DNA of 45,109 nucleotides, from contig CAMOUB010000002.1 of assembly GCA_946626345.1 (NCBI GenBank), positions 1 through 45,109 of the forward strand, given 5' to 3'. The notes beneath the pieces were generated by a model, which saw only the letters and a program-made list of their open reading frames with translations, had not been told where the DNA came from and did not search any database. The stretch comes from an uncultured Caryophanales bacterium (lineage in GTDB: Bacteria > Bacillota_I > Bacilli_A > Acholeplasmatales > Anaeroplasmataceae). The position numbers and the translations under genes were made by a program. Position 1 is the stretch's first letter; the number at the start of each line of letters is the position of its first letter. This document shows positions 26,348 through 35,508 of the stretch, one piece after another.

Positions 26348-26369
26348 CACCTTAAAGGCCTCTTTTAAT

Positions 26370-27668
26370 TTATTCTTTAGTTTCTTCTTTCTTTTTAGGA
26401 GTTTCACTTAGTTTATTATAATCTAAAACTAAATTAACGACACAACCAATTACAAATCCTAAAGCAAGTGATGCAATTATTGCGATTGGAGTTTTAATAT
26501 TTCCATTTTCTTTAATTACATTTGAATTTAAGTAATAAGCATTATTATTATCATTTAATACTTCAATATATAAGTCTTCAAAGATATCAGTTTGTTCTTG
26601 TAATTTATTTTTAGATGAATCTAATTCCTTTTCAAAATCATGGCTTTCTTTATTGAAGCTATCATAATTAGGATCTGTTGTATCAATTAATAATACATTA
26701 TTATAATATTCAACCATTTTTTCATAGTCGATATTTTCTAATACAGCTTTAGATATTTCTGCGTTATACACTGAAATATCTAATGAATCTTTTTTAGAAG
26801 CAGGTAAGGCTGCAAGTAAGTCTGTGATAATCTTTTTATATTCGTTTATCTTCTTTTGATTTGTTTCATATAATGCCTTATATGTTCTTGCGTGATCCTC
26901 ATATTCATCTTTTCTTGTATCATAATCTAAGATATATACTTTATTTAATAAGTTTGAATATAATGTATCTACAGAATAATCTGTTAAAAAGAATGTAGAT
27001 GAGAATGATAAATAATATGACATTAATGATTTAGATGAAGATTCTAATACATAATTTGAATATAATTCAATTAAATCTAAATATTGTTTATTAATTAATT
27101 CATATTGCTTTTTTAAATAATTTAGCTTTAAATCTAGTGTGTTAGCTGCATCATAGCTTTCAAAATAATTACTGAATTTTAAATGTAGAATTTTATCACT
27201 GTTAATTCTTGTTGCAGTTTCAACTATTGATTTAACAAATTCTTTTGCTTGATTATTACTAGAGAAATATTTTGAACTTACATTAATTGTATATGAAATT
27301 AATTTGGGTTCTTCTGTCTCAGTATATTTAGCATTAATTGAAATTGCGTTATTATCTAATAATTTATCTACATTAACTGATTTAAATTTATCATTTGAAT
27401 TTTTGATTTCTAATAAATTAGCTTTTGTAATTAATGAATTATAATTAAATGATGCACCATCTGCATATTTACCTTCCATTAAATTAGGCTCTGAATATGT
27501 AAATTCAGCACTATAATTTGTTTTAATTTTATTATAACCAAATAAAATGGCAATAGTTAAAACTAGGCCAACACCAATAGTTACACATAAAAGTAATAAT
27601 TTTCTTCTAAACATTACTTTAATTATTGATACTAATGAAATTCCTTCTTCTTGTTCAAACTCTTCCAT
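26370..27668 (-). CDS. Wzz/chain-length-determinant-like membrane protein
   Basis: 432 residues. A short cytoplasmic N-terminus (EEGISLVSIIKVMFRRK) precedes the first membrane segment (about 24-45). A long outward-facing, largely helical region follows, then a second membrane segment (about 393-415, IAIIASLALGFVIGCVVNLVL) and a lysine/glutamate tail. This topology, and the ISLVSIIKVMFRRK-type start, match polysaccharide co-polymerases (Wzz/YveK type), which set the chain length of surface polysaccharides. No tyrosine kinase, flippase or glycosyltransferase cluster is nearby, so assignment to polysaccharide export is tentative. It has its own terminator and is separate from the galactoside operon. 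Confidence 0.6.
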   Translation of the reverse strand: MEEFEQEEGISLVSIIKVMFRRKLLLLCVTIGVGLVLTIAILFGYNKIKTNYSAEFTYSEPNLMEGKYADGASFNYNSLITKANLLEIKNSNDKFKSVNVDKLLDNNAISINAKYTETEEPKLISYTINVSSKYFSSNNQAKEFVKSIVETATRINSDKILHLKFSNYFESYDAANTLDLKLNYLKKQYELINKQYLDLIELYSNYVLESSSKSLMSYYLSFSSTFFLTDYSVDTLYSNLLNKVYILDYDTRKDEYEDHARTYKALYETNQKKINEYKKIITDLLAALPASKKDSLDISVYNAEISKAVLENIDYEKMVEYYNNVLLIDTTDPNYDSFNKESHDFEKELDSSKNKLQEQTDIFEDLYIEVLNDNNNAYYLNSNVIKENGNIKTPIAIIASLALGFVIGCVVNLVLDYNKLSETPKKKEETKE

Positions 27669-27744
27669 ATTAATACCTCACAATTTTTCCATAAGTATTA
27701 TAACTTATTATTTAAATAATTAAAAGTATTAATTTTAAAGCGAA

Positions 27745-27770
27745 AGAAAAACCTATCCGAAGATAGGCTT
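27745..27770 (-). terminator. Terminator of the alpha-galactoside operon
   Basis: A perfect 6-bp stem (CCTATC/GATAGG) closed by TTCG on the minus strand and followed by TTTTTCTTTC, just after the galactokinase stop. Confidence 0.85.
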
Positions 27771-27775
27771 ATTTT

Positions 27776-28912
27776 TTATATTTCTTTTATTCCATCAACT
27801 ATATTAATCATATACACATCAGGAATAATTCCTAATTTTTCACTATAATATTTTATAACATTATCTTTAAAATTATTATTGTCCTTTTTAATTAAGGCAA
27901 TACCACATCCACCAAAACCAGCACCTGTCATTCTAGCACCTACTGCTCCAAATTTATTTGCTGCCTCTACTATTGTATCTAAATGAATTCCTGTTACCTC
28001 ATAATCATTTTTAAGTGATTCATGTGATTCATTTAATAATCTACCAAGCTGATTAATATCACCTTTTCCTAATGCATTAGAAAAAACAATTACACGAGCT
28101 TGTTCAAGAACTACATGTTTAACTCTTCTATATAAAATATCATCATTTAATAATAATTTTATATCAGGTAGGTCATTAGGCTTTAGCATACATAAATTAT
28201 CAACATCATATTTAGTTTTAATAATTGATAATGCCTTATTACATTCTTCTACTCTTTCATTATATTTAGATTCAACAAGCTTTCTTGGCTTATTTGTTTT
28301 TAATATAACAAACATATAATCATCTAATATCATGTTTTTATATTCATAATTCATTGTATTACAATCTAATAATAATGCATTATTCTTTTTACCAAGGGCA
28401 ATAATTGCCTGATCCATAATACCACTTTTTAATTTACAGTAATCATTTTCTACTGCCTTTGCAGCATATACTATATCTAAAAGTGATAAATTTAGGTTAT
28501 ATATATTAGATATTAATAATCCTGTAACATCTAATATAGCTGCACTACTAGATAAGCCTGAGCCTGAAGGTATTTCAGATTCATAATATATATCTAGACC
28601 ATGCTTAAATTCATATCCTTTTTTAGATAGGATATAAAATAAACCAATTGGATAGATTGCCCATTTAAATCTTTTTGAATAGGATAGATTATCTAATGTA
28701 GTTTCAATACAGCCATTAAATCCTCTAGAAAAGAATCTAATTTTATTATCATTTCTATATTTTACAAATGCTGTTAAATATAGATTTACACATGCAGGTA
28801 AAACTAAACCACCATTATAATCAATGTGTTCTCCTATTAAATTAATTCTTGCTGGAGCTCTAAAGATTCTATTTACAGTTTCTTTAAATTCCATTGTTTC
28901 TTTTTCTGTCAT
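27776..28912 (-). CDS. galK: Galactokinase
   Basis: 378 residues, normal for GalK, which phosphorylates alpha-D-galactose with ATP in the cytoplasm. The GHMP-kinase signatures are all present: the galactose-binding RAPARINLIGEHIDYNGG (about 18-35), the phosphate loop PSGSGLSSSAA (about 115-125), the catalytic-type Asp in KSGIMDQ and the C-terminal GARMTGAGFGGC. Its start overlaps the stop of the upstream GT-B-like gene by one base, so the two are translationally coupled. It is the last gene of the operon. galT and galE are not in the window. Confidence 0.96.
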   Translation of the reverse strand: MTEKETMEFKETVNRIFRAPARINLIGEHIDYNGGLVLPACVNLYLTAFVKYRNDNKIRFFSRGFNGCIETTLDNLSYSKRFKWAIYPIGLFYILSKKGYEFKHGLDIYYESEIPSGSGLSSSAAILDVTGLLISNIYNLNLSLLDIVYAAKAVENDYCKLKSGIMDQAIIALGKKNNALLLDCNTMNYEYKNMILDDYMFVILKTNKPRKLVESKYNERVEECNKALSIIKTKYDVDNLCMLKPNDLPDIKLLLNDDILYRRVKHVVLEQARVIVFSNALGKGDINQLGRLLNESHESLKNDYEVTGIHLDTIVEAANKFGAVGARMTGAGFGGCGIALIKKDNNNFKDNVIKYYSEKLGIIPDVYMINIVDGIKEI

Positions 28913-30351
28913 TATTTATCACACTCTTTAGTGGCTAATTTAACTGCATTATATGCGCCATCATAAAAGCCTTCTTTTTTAAGCACTTCAATACGTCCTA
29001 TCATATGTGCTAATAATTCTTTATCAGATAATAATCTATCTAACATTTCATTCATTTCTTTTTTAGTTGGGCACTCAAATGTACCATCACCATATTCTCT
29101 TGAGTGAATAGCACCATAAACCTCATGTCCACCAATATGCTTCATAAATACCTTAGGAATAGGATAATATGCAAGCTCTGATGGCTTAGTAATTAATATA
29201 TCTGAATTTGGCATTAATAGATTTGTAGAATATACTGCCTCAAATATATTATCATTGCATATAGCATAAATACCATATACATCTTTATTTCTAATATCAG
29301 CATTAAATTTCTTTAATTCATTATATTTATTAAAGAATGTTGTAGCCTCAATTCCTTTTAAATCAGAAATCAATTTATTATATACATTATCGTGATCACC
29401 AAAATTTATGAATAATGTAACTTCTTTTTTATTTACATATGGTAATAAATGCTTTACCATTTCCATAAATTGCTTATAGCCTGCACCAGCACCACCAACA
29501 GTCATTAATATTCTAATTGGAATATTTTTATTAATTCTTTCAAGTCTTAGCTTATTATCTTCTTCTAGATTACATAGTAATTCATGATCAATAAAGCAGC
29601 CAATCATTTTTAAATCTTTTTCAGGAATACCTTTTAATGGCTTTTTAGCAAATCCATTTAGCATTTTATAGCCTAAATATGCATATTCAGTTTGAACAGC
29701 ATGTATTGCACCCTCAGATAGATGTAATCCCATTGGCCAGTTATCAGGGATAGCATTAACTACATTTTTTAATCCTGCATGTATTGCACCCTGGCTTGGC
29801 CATACATGTGTTGCAATATATGGAATATCTTTTGGAATGTATTTAAAAATAGGTACTAATAATTCACTATTTTTTTGATCTTTTGCGTTATATGTAATCT
29901 TTTTAAATCCATCTTTATTTAATGGTTCCCAGAAAAAATGATTAAATAATTTAGATTTTTGGCTTATTCTTGATGCCTTTGAATATAATTCATTTTGATG
30001 TCTTATCATTTTAGATCCTGTTGCGTCAAATGATGCTAGATCTAGCCAATAAGGATTATATCCTAATGCTTTAGCACAAGATGCCATTGCGATTGATATT
30101 CTATAATGACCAAAGCCCATTCTAATATTTCCAACGATTAAAGAATTCTTTGGAAACTCACAATTTGTATCTGAAAATACAATGTTATTTGCTGAAATAA
30201 AATCTAGTGCTTCAATTGGTTTAAATCCTAATTTATAATCAGCATCCTTATCATCACCAAATTTTTTAATGTATTTAGCTTTAGATTTTTCAGCAGATTT
30301 AATAGTTTTTTTATCTATTTCATTACCGAAAATAACACTTGTTTTATCCAT
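28912..30351 (-). CDS. GT-B-like protein of unknown function in the alpha-galactoside operon
   Basis: 479 residues. The first recognisable block, VGNIRMGFGHYRISIAMA (about 73-90), resembles the GxGGH-type N-terminal loop of MurG/monogalactosyldiacylglycerol-synthase-like GT-B glycosyltransferases. The later ILMTVGGAGAGYKQF (about 281-295) and a downstream KPSELAYYPIPKVFM block fit the second Rossmann half where a nucleotide-sugar would bind. I do not recognise a named family. It overlaps the alpha-galactosidase gene by 8 bases and galK by one, so it belongs to the pathway. It may make or break a galactose-containing glycoside. No membrane segment is seen. Confidence 0.7.
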   Translation of the reverse strand: MDKTSVIFGNEIDKKTIKSAEKSKAKYIKKFGDDKDADYKLGFKPIEALDFISANNIVFSDTNCEFPKNSLIVGNIRMGFGHYRISIAMASCAKALGYNPYWLDLASFDATGSKMIRHQNELYSKASRISQKSKLFNHFFWEPLNKDGFKKITYNAKDQKNSELLVPIFKYIPKDIPYIATHVWPSQGAIHAGLKNVVNAIPDNWPMGLHLSEGAIHAVQTEYAYLGYKMLNGFAKKPLKGIPEKDLKMIGCFIDHELLCNLEEDNKLRLERINKNIPIRILMTVGGAGAGYKQFMEMVKHLLPYVNKKEVTLFINFGDHDNVYNKLISDLKGIEATTFFNKYNELKKFNADIRNKDVYGIYAICNDNIFEAVYSTNLLMPNSDILITKPSELAYYPIPKVFMKHIGGHEVYGAIHSREYGDGTFECPTKKEMNEMLDRLLSDKELLAHMIGRIEVLKKEGFYDGAYNAVKLATKECDK

Positions 30352-32029
30352 TAATTATTTCTCCTTTTACAGTATTATATTTAAAGCTTTCTTCTTTATC
30401 ATTTAATGTATATTTAATATAAATAAAATTCTTTTCTCTATTAAATGAAACATTTTTAGCATGATAATAAATATCAAAAGCTTTATCTAATAATTTATTA
30501 GTTTCATTATCATATAATGCAATATTATCAGATGTCATTAATACACTACCAAATAATGCATTTATAATTAATAATGCTTCTTTTTGTTTATCATTTAATT
30601 CAATATTATCTTTTCTTAATAAGAATACATCTGGGTCATTTAAGAATAAATGATTATTAAAAATACTTCTATATATTGTATTTTGAATAGTAACCTTTGT
30701 TGATATTCTTTCTCTATGAGCAAGTCTCATAAACCAAACATCATCAAATTTTAGTGATACATCTGGTCCTACTCTTAAATAATCAAAATACATTGAAGAT
30801 GTAAATGGTAATGCACCACAGCCTAATATTAATTTATCCTTTAATATATCTCTAATAAATTTATATGCCATATCTGTTACAATTGCTTTAGTTGTATCAT
30901 AATATCTTGGTAAAGATATTGCATATAAGAAATCTAATTTAAAGAAATCAAAGCCTAAATCCATATAATATTCTAAGCATTTCTTTATATAATCTCTTGC
31001 ATCAGGGTTAAAGAAATCAAGTGCATAAAAACCACTCCAATTTCCACCACATTTTATGAAATTACCATTTTTATCCTTTTTGAATAATTCTTTATGTTCC
31101 CTAAATAGCTTAGACTTTTCTTCAGCAACAAATGGAGCAAGCCAAATACCTGCCTTATAGCCCTTAGAATGGATTTTTTTAACAATTCCATCAAATCCAT
31201 TAGGGAATTTATTAGAATCAATATCAAGCCAATCTCCAACATATGTTTCATATCCATCATCAATTTGAAATAAATTGAATCTATTGTCAAGTGAATCAAG
31301 ATCTCTTAGTATTATATTTTCATTAATATTTTGATAATAATTATACCAAGATGTATATCCTAATATCTTTTCTTGCTTCTTTTCTTTAAATTCCAAATAG
31401 AATTCTTTTAATCCTAAATCATAGCTATTATTAAATGAATAATCAAATATAGTAAATTCTTCACCTTTATTAATTTTACATTTTCTTACATCAGCTAATA
31501 ATTTAACTATACGTTCTTTTCTTAATACCTCATAAATAAGATATGCTTTTTTATAATTATAATTAAAGCTAAAGAATTCTTTATCTCCTTTTATATAGAA
31601 AATATTATAACCATGTAATTTGTTTTTATCATAATCATAAAATAAGACATCACCATATCTATCAAAAGCAAATTTGTTAATTAAAAAGTCACTACTTTTT
31701 TCAAATGTATCATTATTTCTATTTTTCTTAAAGAATCTTTTAGCTCTTCTTGCGATACGCTCATATTCATTAATATAAGCTTCTTTAGTATCTGTCCATG
31801 ATTGATATCCATTTAAGAAGAATTTTGAATCATTATCAAATTCAATATCTAATGTTATTTCAGCTTGATGTAATACAATATCAGTTAAGGCTTTAATTTT
31901 AATTGTTCTTCTAGAACCAAAGGTATTATCTGTAATGATTAAATTATCATCAGATCTATTAGTTGATATTCTATTTTCTTTTAATGTGTTTTTACTATCA
32001 CTTTGGTTATAATATGTTATATTTAACAA
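30344..32029 (-). CDS. Alpha-galactosidase, glycoside hydrolase family 36 (short form)
   Basis: 561 residues, shorter than the usual 700-750 of bacterial GH36, with no signal peptide, so it acts in the cytoplasm on imported alpha-galactosides such as melibiose or raffinose. Motifs in order are FQIDDGYE (about 254-261), WLAPFVAEE (about 296-304), FKLDFLYA with nucleophile Asp366, and RVGPDVSLK with acid/base Asp423. An N-terminal beta-rich domain (about 1-220) and a small C-terminal beta domain flank the barrel. It lies between the sugar symporter gene and the GT-B-like gene. Confidence 0.93.
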   Translation of the reverse strand: MLNITYYNQSDSKNTLKENRISTNRSDDNLIITDNTFGSRRTIKIKALTDIVLHQAEITLDIEFDNDSKFFLNGYQSWTDTKEAYINEYERIARRAKRFFKKNRNNDTFEKSSDFLINKFAFDRYGDVLFYDYDKNKLHGYNIFYIKGDKEFFSFNYNYKKAYLIYEVLRKERIVKLLADVRKCKINKGEEFTIFDYSFNNSYDLGLKEFYLEFKEKKQEKILGYTSWYNYYQNINENIILRDLDSLDNRFNLFQIDDGYETYVGDWLDIDSNKFPNGFDGIVKKIHSKGYKAGIWLAPFVAEEKSKLFREHKELFKKDKNGNFIKCGGNWSGFYALDFFNPDARDYIKKCLEYYMDLGFDFFKLDFLYAISLPRYYDTTKAIVTDMAYKFIRDILKDKLILGCGALPFTSSMYFDYLRVGPDVSLKFDDVWFMRLAHRERISTKVTIQNTIYRSIFNNHLFLNDPDVFLLRKDNIELNDKQKEALLIINALFGSVLMTSDNIALYDNETNKLLDKAFDIYYHAKNVSFNREKNFIYIKYTLNDKEESFKYNTVKGEIING

Positions 32030-32043
32030 TTAAATCACCACCT

Positions 32044-33654
32044 TTATTCTTCAGTATTTTCTTCTTTTATTTCTTCCTTTTGTTCTGTATCATCATTTGT
32101 AGTTTCTGTTGTAGCTTCTTCTTTTACTTCATCAGTAGAAATTGTTGTATCTTCAGCAGCTAATATAGCCTTAGCTTCCTCTTTTGTTTCCAAGCCACTT
32201 TCTATATGAGCTTTTTCGATTGTAGCTAATACCTTCTTTTCATTATAGAAGAATAATATTACTGCACCTAGTACACAAAATCCTACAGCAACCCATGCAA
32301 CAATTGTTACACCTGTTTCTGTTGCTGCTATATCATTTGATGTCATTAATTCTTCTCTTGTAACATTAGAACCAATAATTGCTAAAGATGTAAATACAAG
32401 CATAGCTATTGATTGACCAAGCTTCATAGCGAATGTACGAGCTGCGAAGAACATACCTTCTCTTTTTTTACCAGTTACAATTGCGTCTTCTTCTGCAACA
32501 TCGGCAACAATTGCTTGAGGAATAATACCAAGTAATGCCATAGGGAATGCTGCGATAACTACGATTAGAATACCTACTACATAGCTTAATCCTGATAAGT
32601 TACCACCTGTAATAGGATAAGCTAATGCTGTAATTACATAAGCTAGGGCAAGTCCTAAGAATCCTGCAATAACAAGCTTTCTTTTACCCCATTTAGCTAC
32701 TAATTTAGATACTATTGGATAGAAGCATGCTGATAAAACAGTCATTCCACCTAGTAAATACATTGTCCAAGATTCATCTAGACCTATAGTTAATTTTACG
32801 AAGAAAGGTAATCCTGTTTGGAATAATGTTAATCCAACAAAATACATAACATCAGATAATGAGAATTTTACGAAATTCTTATTTTTAAATGTAGCAGTTA
32901 ATGACTTAAATGCATTTGTTCCCGCAGGCTTTGCCTCAACGAAATCAGTTTCCTTTAGTAAGAATGTTGGTAATAACATACATACGCACGCAATAATTAC
33001 AAGTGGAATAAAGCAAATAACATAGCTCCAATAATAGCCAACGCCAAAGCCTCTTACAACACCTGCAAATACGAATGGTAGGTAAGCAATTAATGTTCCT
33101 GCAAAATATGTTAATGAAATATATGTAGAAATATTCATTCTATCTTCTTGTGTTTTACCAAATTCAGAAATTAATGCGTTATATGGTGTACAATAAATAG
33201 TCATAAATGTATAGAATAATACTAGCATAACTGCAACCCAAGCAACATTAATACCTGATGGTTCAGTACCACCTGATAATAAGCCTGGTGCCATAAATAC
33301 TAAAACTGTAGTAATAGCAAATGGGATAGCTGCAAATCTCATAAATGGAATTCTTCTTCCCTTAGGATTTTTTGAGTTATCACTTAAATTTGCAATTAAT
33401 GGATCTGATACTGCATCCCATAATCTACATAATGCAGTAATTAATCCTAAAATAGTTAGGAAACCACCAATTATTAAACCTGGAGTAATTAAAGTGTAAA
33501 AATCTAATTCTGTTCCAGAGAAAAAGTTAGTTCCCTTTTCTTTTGTTGGTAAGTAAAATGATACTAGCCAAGCACTAATGATTCCGCCTAGAATCGACCA
33601 TCCCAATTGACCGATGGCAAATATCCACATTTGCTTTTTTGTTAATCTTTTCAT
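32044..33654 (-). CDS. GPH-family sugar:cation symporter (MelB-like)
   Basis: 536 residues from the ATG at 33654; an ATG three codons earlier is too close to the AAGGAGG ribosome site. About 12 membrane segments are present. The glycoside-pentoside-hexuronide family signature follows the second and third segments (RLWDAVSDPLIANLSDNSKN, then GRRIPFMRFAAIPF), including the Asp residues that couple Na+/H+ in MelB. A long acidic cytoplasmic tail of about 60 residues follows the last segment. Next to an intracellular alpha-galactosidase it most likely imports an alpha-galactoside. Its start lies 3 bases from the TetR stop. Confidence 0.93.
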   Translation of the reverse strand: MKRLTKKQMWIFAIGQLGWSILGGIISAWLVSFYLPTKEKGTNFFSGTELDFYTLITPGLIIGGFLTILGLITALCRLWDAVSDPLIANLSDNSKNPKGRRIPFMRFAAIPFAITTVLVFMAPGLLSGGTEPSGINVAWVAVMLVLFYTFMTIYCTPYNALISEFGKTQEDRMNISTYISLTYFAGTLIAYLPFVFAGVVRGFGVGYYWSYVICFIPLVIIACVCMLLPTFLLKETDFVEAKPAGTNAFKSLTATFKNKNFVKFSLSDVMYFVGLTLFQTGLPFFVKLTIGLDESWTMYLLGGMTVLSACFYPIVSKLVAKWGKRKLVIAGFLGLALAYVITALAYPITGGNLSGLSYVVGILIVVIAAFPMALLGIIPQAIVADVAEEDAIVTGKKREGMFFAARTFAMKLGQSIAMLVFTSLAIIGSNVTREELMTSNDIAATETGVTIVAWVAVGFCVLGAVILFFYNEKKVLATIEKAHIESGLETKEEAKAILAAEDTTISTDEVKEEATTETTNDDTEQKEEIKEENTEE

Positions 33655-33656
33655 AA

Positions 33657-34271
33657 TTAGCATACCTCCTTCTTAAATGTAAATAATATTATGTCGATTA
33701 ACTTACTTATTAACTCCTTTTTATTAACTAAGCTATCTTGTCTTACTATATCTACTGTAATTGATTCTTTTTTACATAATTCAAGTAATGCCTTAGATGA
33801 TGCATAATATATAGTTTCAATATCATTAACTTCTTTTATAGAATTATCCTTAATTCCATCATTATATGCACTTATAAATAAATCTTTAAATTTATCAATT
33901 ATATTTGCATATTCATTTAAATCAAAACCTGATTTTGAAAGCATGAATGCATCAAATTCATTAATGAATCTATAATAAGATGGATGTTTAATGAAAATAT
34001 ATAAATAATTCATATAGAATTCTTTAATCTTTTCAAAGCCATTTTTAAATTTATCTAGATTAAAATATTCTTTATATACTTTTTTCTCTAGCTTTTCTGC
34101 ACAAAGAATTACAATATTTTCTTTGTTTTCAAAGTATCTATAGATAGTAGCTTCTCCTACTTCTATATTTGTTGCTATATCTTTAATCGTAACGCTACTA
34201 AGACCTTTTTCTAAAAATAGATTTAAAGCTGAATCTATTATTAGATCCTTTTTTAGTTCTTTAAGTCCCAT
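33657..34271 (-). CDS. TetR-family transcriptional regulator of the alpha-galactoside operon
   Basis: 204 residues from the second ATG (MGLKELKKDL), which has the better spacing to AAAAGGA. The N-terminal helix-turn-helix is clear (SALNLFLEKGLSSVTIKDIA, then EVGEATIYRYFENKENI), followed by a helical ligand-binding domain of about 150 residues. It is the first gene of the operon. Two 17-bp palindromic operators lie between the promoter and its start, so it most likely represses its own operon until the sugar or a derivative binds. Confidence 0.9.
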   Translation of the reverse strand: MGLKELKKDLIIDSALNLFLEKGLSSVTIKDIATNIEVGEATIYRYFENKENIVILCAEKLEKKVYKEYFNLDKFKNGFEKIKEFYMNYLYIFIKHPSYYRFINEFDAFMLSKSGFDLNEYANIIDKFKDLFISAYNDGIKDNSIKEVNDIETIYYASSKALLELCKKESITVDIVRQDSLVNKKELISKLIDIILFTFKKEVC

Positions 34272-34293
34272 ATTTTTCATTCCTTTTTTATTT

Positions 34294-34330
34294 TGATAGT
34301 TAGTCTATCATTTTGATAATGCGTCTATCT
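34294..34330. promoter_or_regulatory. Tandem TetR-type operators
   Basis: TGATAG-TTAGT-CTATCA (34294-34310) is a perfect palindrome, and TGATAA-TGCGT-CTATCT (34314-34330) is a degraded copy exactly 20 bp away, on the same helix face. Both lie just downstream of the -10 box. Confidence 0.75.
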
Positions 34331-34336
34331 ATTTAA

Positions 34337-34365
34337 ATAGTATCATATCTTGAAAGCGCTGTCAA
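34337..34365 (-). promoter_or_regulatory. Promoter and cre site of the alpha-galactoside operon
   Basis: On the minus strand: TTGACA (34360-34365), a 17-base spacer and TACTAT (34337-34342). A full match to the cre consensus, TGAAAGCGCTGTCA (34351-34364), overlaps the -35 box, so CcpA or a relative should repress the operon when better sugars are present. Confidence 0.85.
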
Positions 34366-34429
34366 CACATTAAAAAATAAAAAAATATTATCAAATTCAT
34401 CTGTTAATTTAAATTTATATTATTTTCAT

Positions 34430-34447
34430 TATAGATATATATCTATA
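34430..34447. repeat. Perfect 18-bp palindrome
   Basis: TATAGATATATATCTATA reads the same on both strands. It lies between the operon promoter and the divergent promoter at 34473. Its AT content makes chance possible, but it may be a regulator site. Confidence 0.35.
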
Positions 34448-34472
34448 TTTTAAAAAACGTTTTCCTAAAATG

Positions 34473-34656
34473 TTGACAAAGTAAATAATTTAAATTAAAA
34501 TAAAATCGAAAATAGGCATAAGCCTATTCACTGTTGCCAAGATATGTATATAATACATAGATTGTTGACTACCCTAAAACATTTTATATTTATATAATAT
34601 CAACGCAAAATAAAAAACCGTTTCTCAACACTCCACCAGAGATACGGTTTTTTATT
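34473..34656 (+). ncRNA. Candidate small RNA with its own promoter and terminator
   Basis: The plus strand carries TTGACA (34473-34478), a 17-base spacer and TAAAAT (34496-34501). The predicted start is near 34508. A transcript from there would have a 7-bp hairpin (AATAGGC/GCCTATT, 34511-34528), a second hairpin (TATGTA/TACATA, 34543-34559) and a terminator at 34614-34651, giving about 150 nt. No protein frame with a ribosome site lies within it. The 371-base gap between the TetR gene and the lipid kinase is otherwise empty. I do not recognise the RNA family. Confidence 0.4.
34614..34651. terminator. Bidirectional terminator
   Basis: A 13-bp stem with one mismatch (34614-34626 with 34639-34651) and a 12-base loop. 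T-rich runs follow on both strands. It ends the ktrB-ktrA-lipid kinase operon on the minus strand and the candidate small RNA on the plus strand. Confidence 0.8.
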
Positions 34657-35506
34657 TTCTTTTAATATCTGAAATAATATTTAAGGCATCTTTACATCTA
34701 GATACTTCTACTTCTTGTGATTCATATAATTCACCATCTAAATTTATATAAGCATCTGTTTTAATTTTAAAATTATCACTTGGTACTATAAAATCCTTTT
34801 TAGGCAATCTACCAAAGATAATAAAGCTTGTAAATGATATAAAGCCTTTTAATCTATTTCTTTTTTTAAACAAGATTAATTTAAAATTATTTCTAAATTT
34901 TTTATTTAATTTAAATCCACCTAAATATCTATTATCTACACCTAAGACTAAATAGAAATTATCAGTTATTGTATTTCCATCATAAGATATTTCATATCTA
35001 GCATTAGCTGGAGTTTTAAATATATATTTTAATATTCTTATATAATATGCAAGTTTTCCTTCTTTTCTCTTTTTAGTTTCATCAACATCATAAGAAATCA
35101 TAGATATACCGCCTGATGCTATACCATATATGAAATAATTATCATTAATTTTATATGCATCATGCTTAATAATGTGATTTTGTTTTATAATTTTTATTGC
35201 TTTTTTAAATGATTTATAACCAAAATTTCTTGCATAGTCATTACATGTACCAGCTGGTATAAAACAGATATTTCTTTTTAGGTTCTTTTCTAATAGTTTA
35301 GAGATAATATCATGTGCTGTACCATCTCCACCTATTATAAGTATTGTATCAGCAGGAATTGATATATAATCTGTTGTCTTAGTTTTATCAATTAAAGGTA
35401 TTTCTATTTCATCATAGATATCCTGTAATTCTTTTTTTAGATATTCAAATTTTTTATCAGATATTTTTTTATTTGAATATCTATTATAAATAACCAAAAG
35501 CTTCAT
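34652..35506 (-). CDS. Diacylglycerol/lipid kinase family protein (DagK/YegS type)
   Basis: 284 residues, typical for this family, which uses ATP to phosphorylate diacylglycerol or related lipids at the inner membrane face. Signatures are IIGGDGTAHD (about 57-66), the substrate/ATP loop IPAGTCNDYARNFG (about 83-96) and the C-terminal YINLDGE. It starts 2 bases after the ktrA stop, so it is the third gene of the potassium-uptake operon. No known functional link between lipid kinase and Ktr is implied by the sequence. Confidence 0.92.
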   Translation of the reverse strand: MKLLVIYNRYSNKKISDKKFEYLKKELQDIYDEIEIPLIDKTKTTDYISIPADTILIIGGDGTAHDIISKLLEKNLKRNICFIPAGTCNDYARNFGYKSFKKAIKIIKQNHIIKHDAYKINDNYFIYGIASGGISMISYDVDETKKRKEGKLAYYIRILKYIFKTPANARYEISYDGNTITDNFYLVLGVDNRYLGGFKLNKKFRNNFKLILFKKRNRLKGFISFTSFIIFGRLPKKDFIVPSDNFKIKTDAYINLDGELYESQEVEVSRCKDALNIISDIKRK

Positions 35507-35508
35507 AA

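Noticed and set aside
34473-34656. A known riboswitch or T-box in the gap before the lipid kinase terminator
   Set aside because: I found no T-box specifier or antiterminator core and no recognisable preQ1, SAM or c-di-AMP consensus, and no downstream gene is read in that direction.
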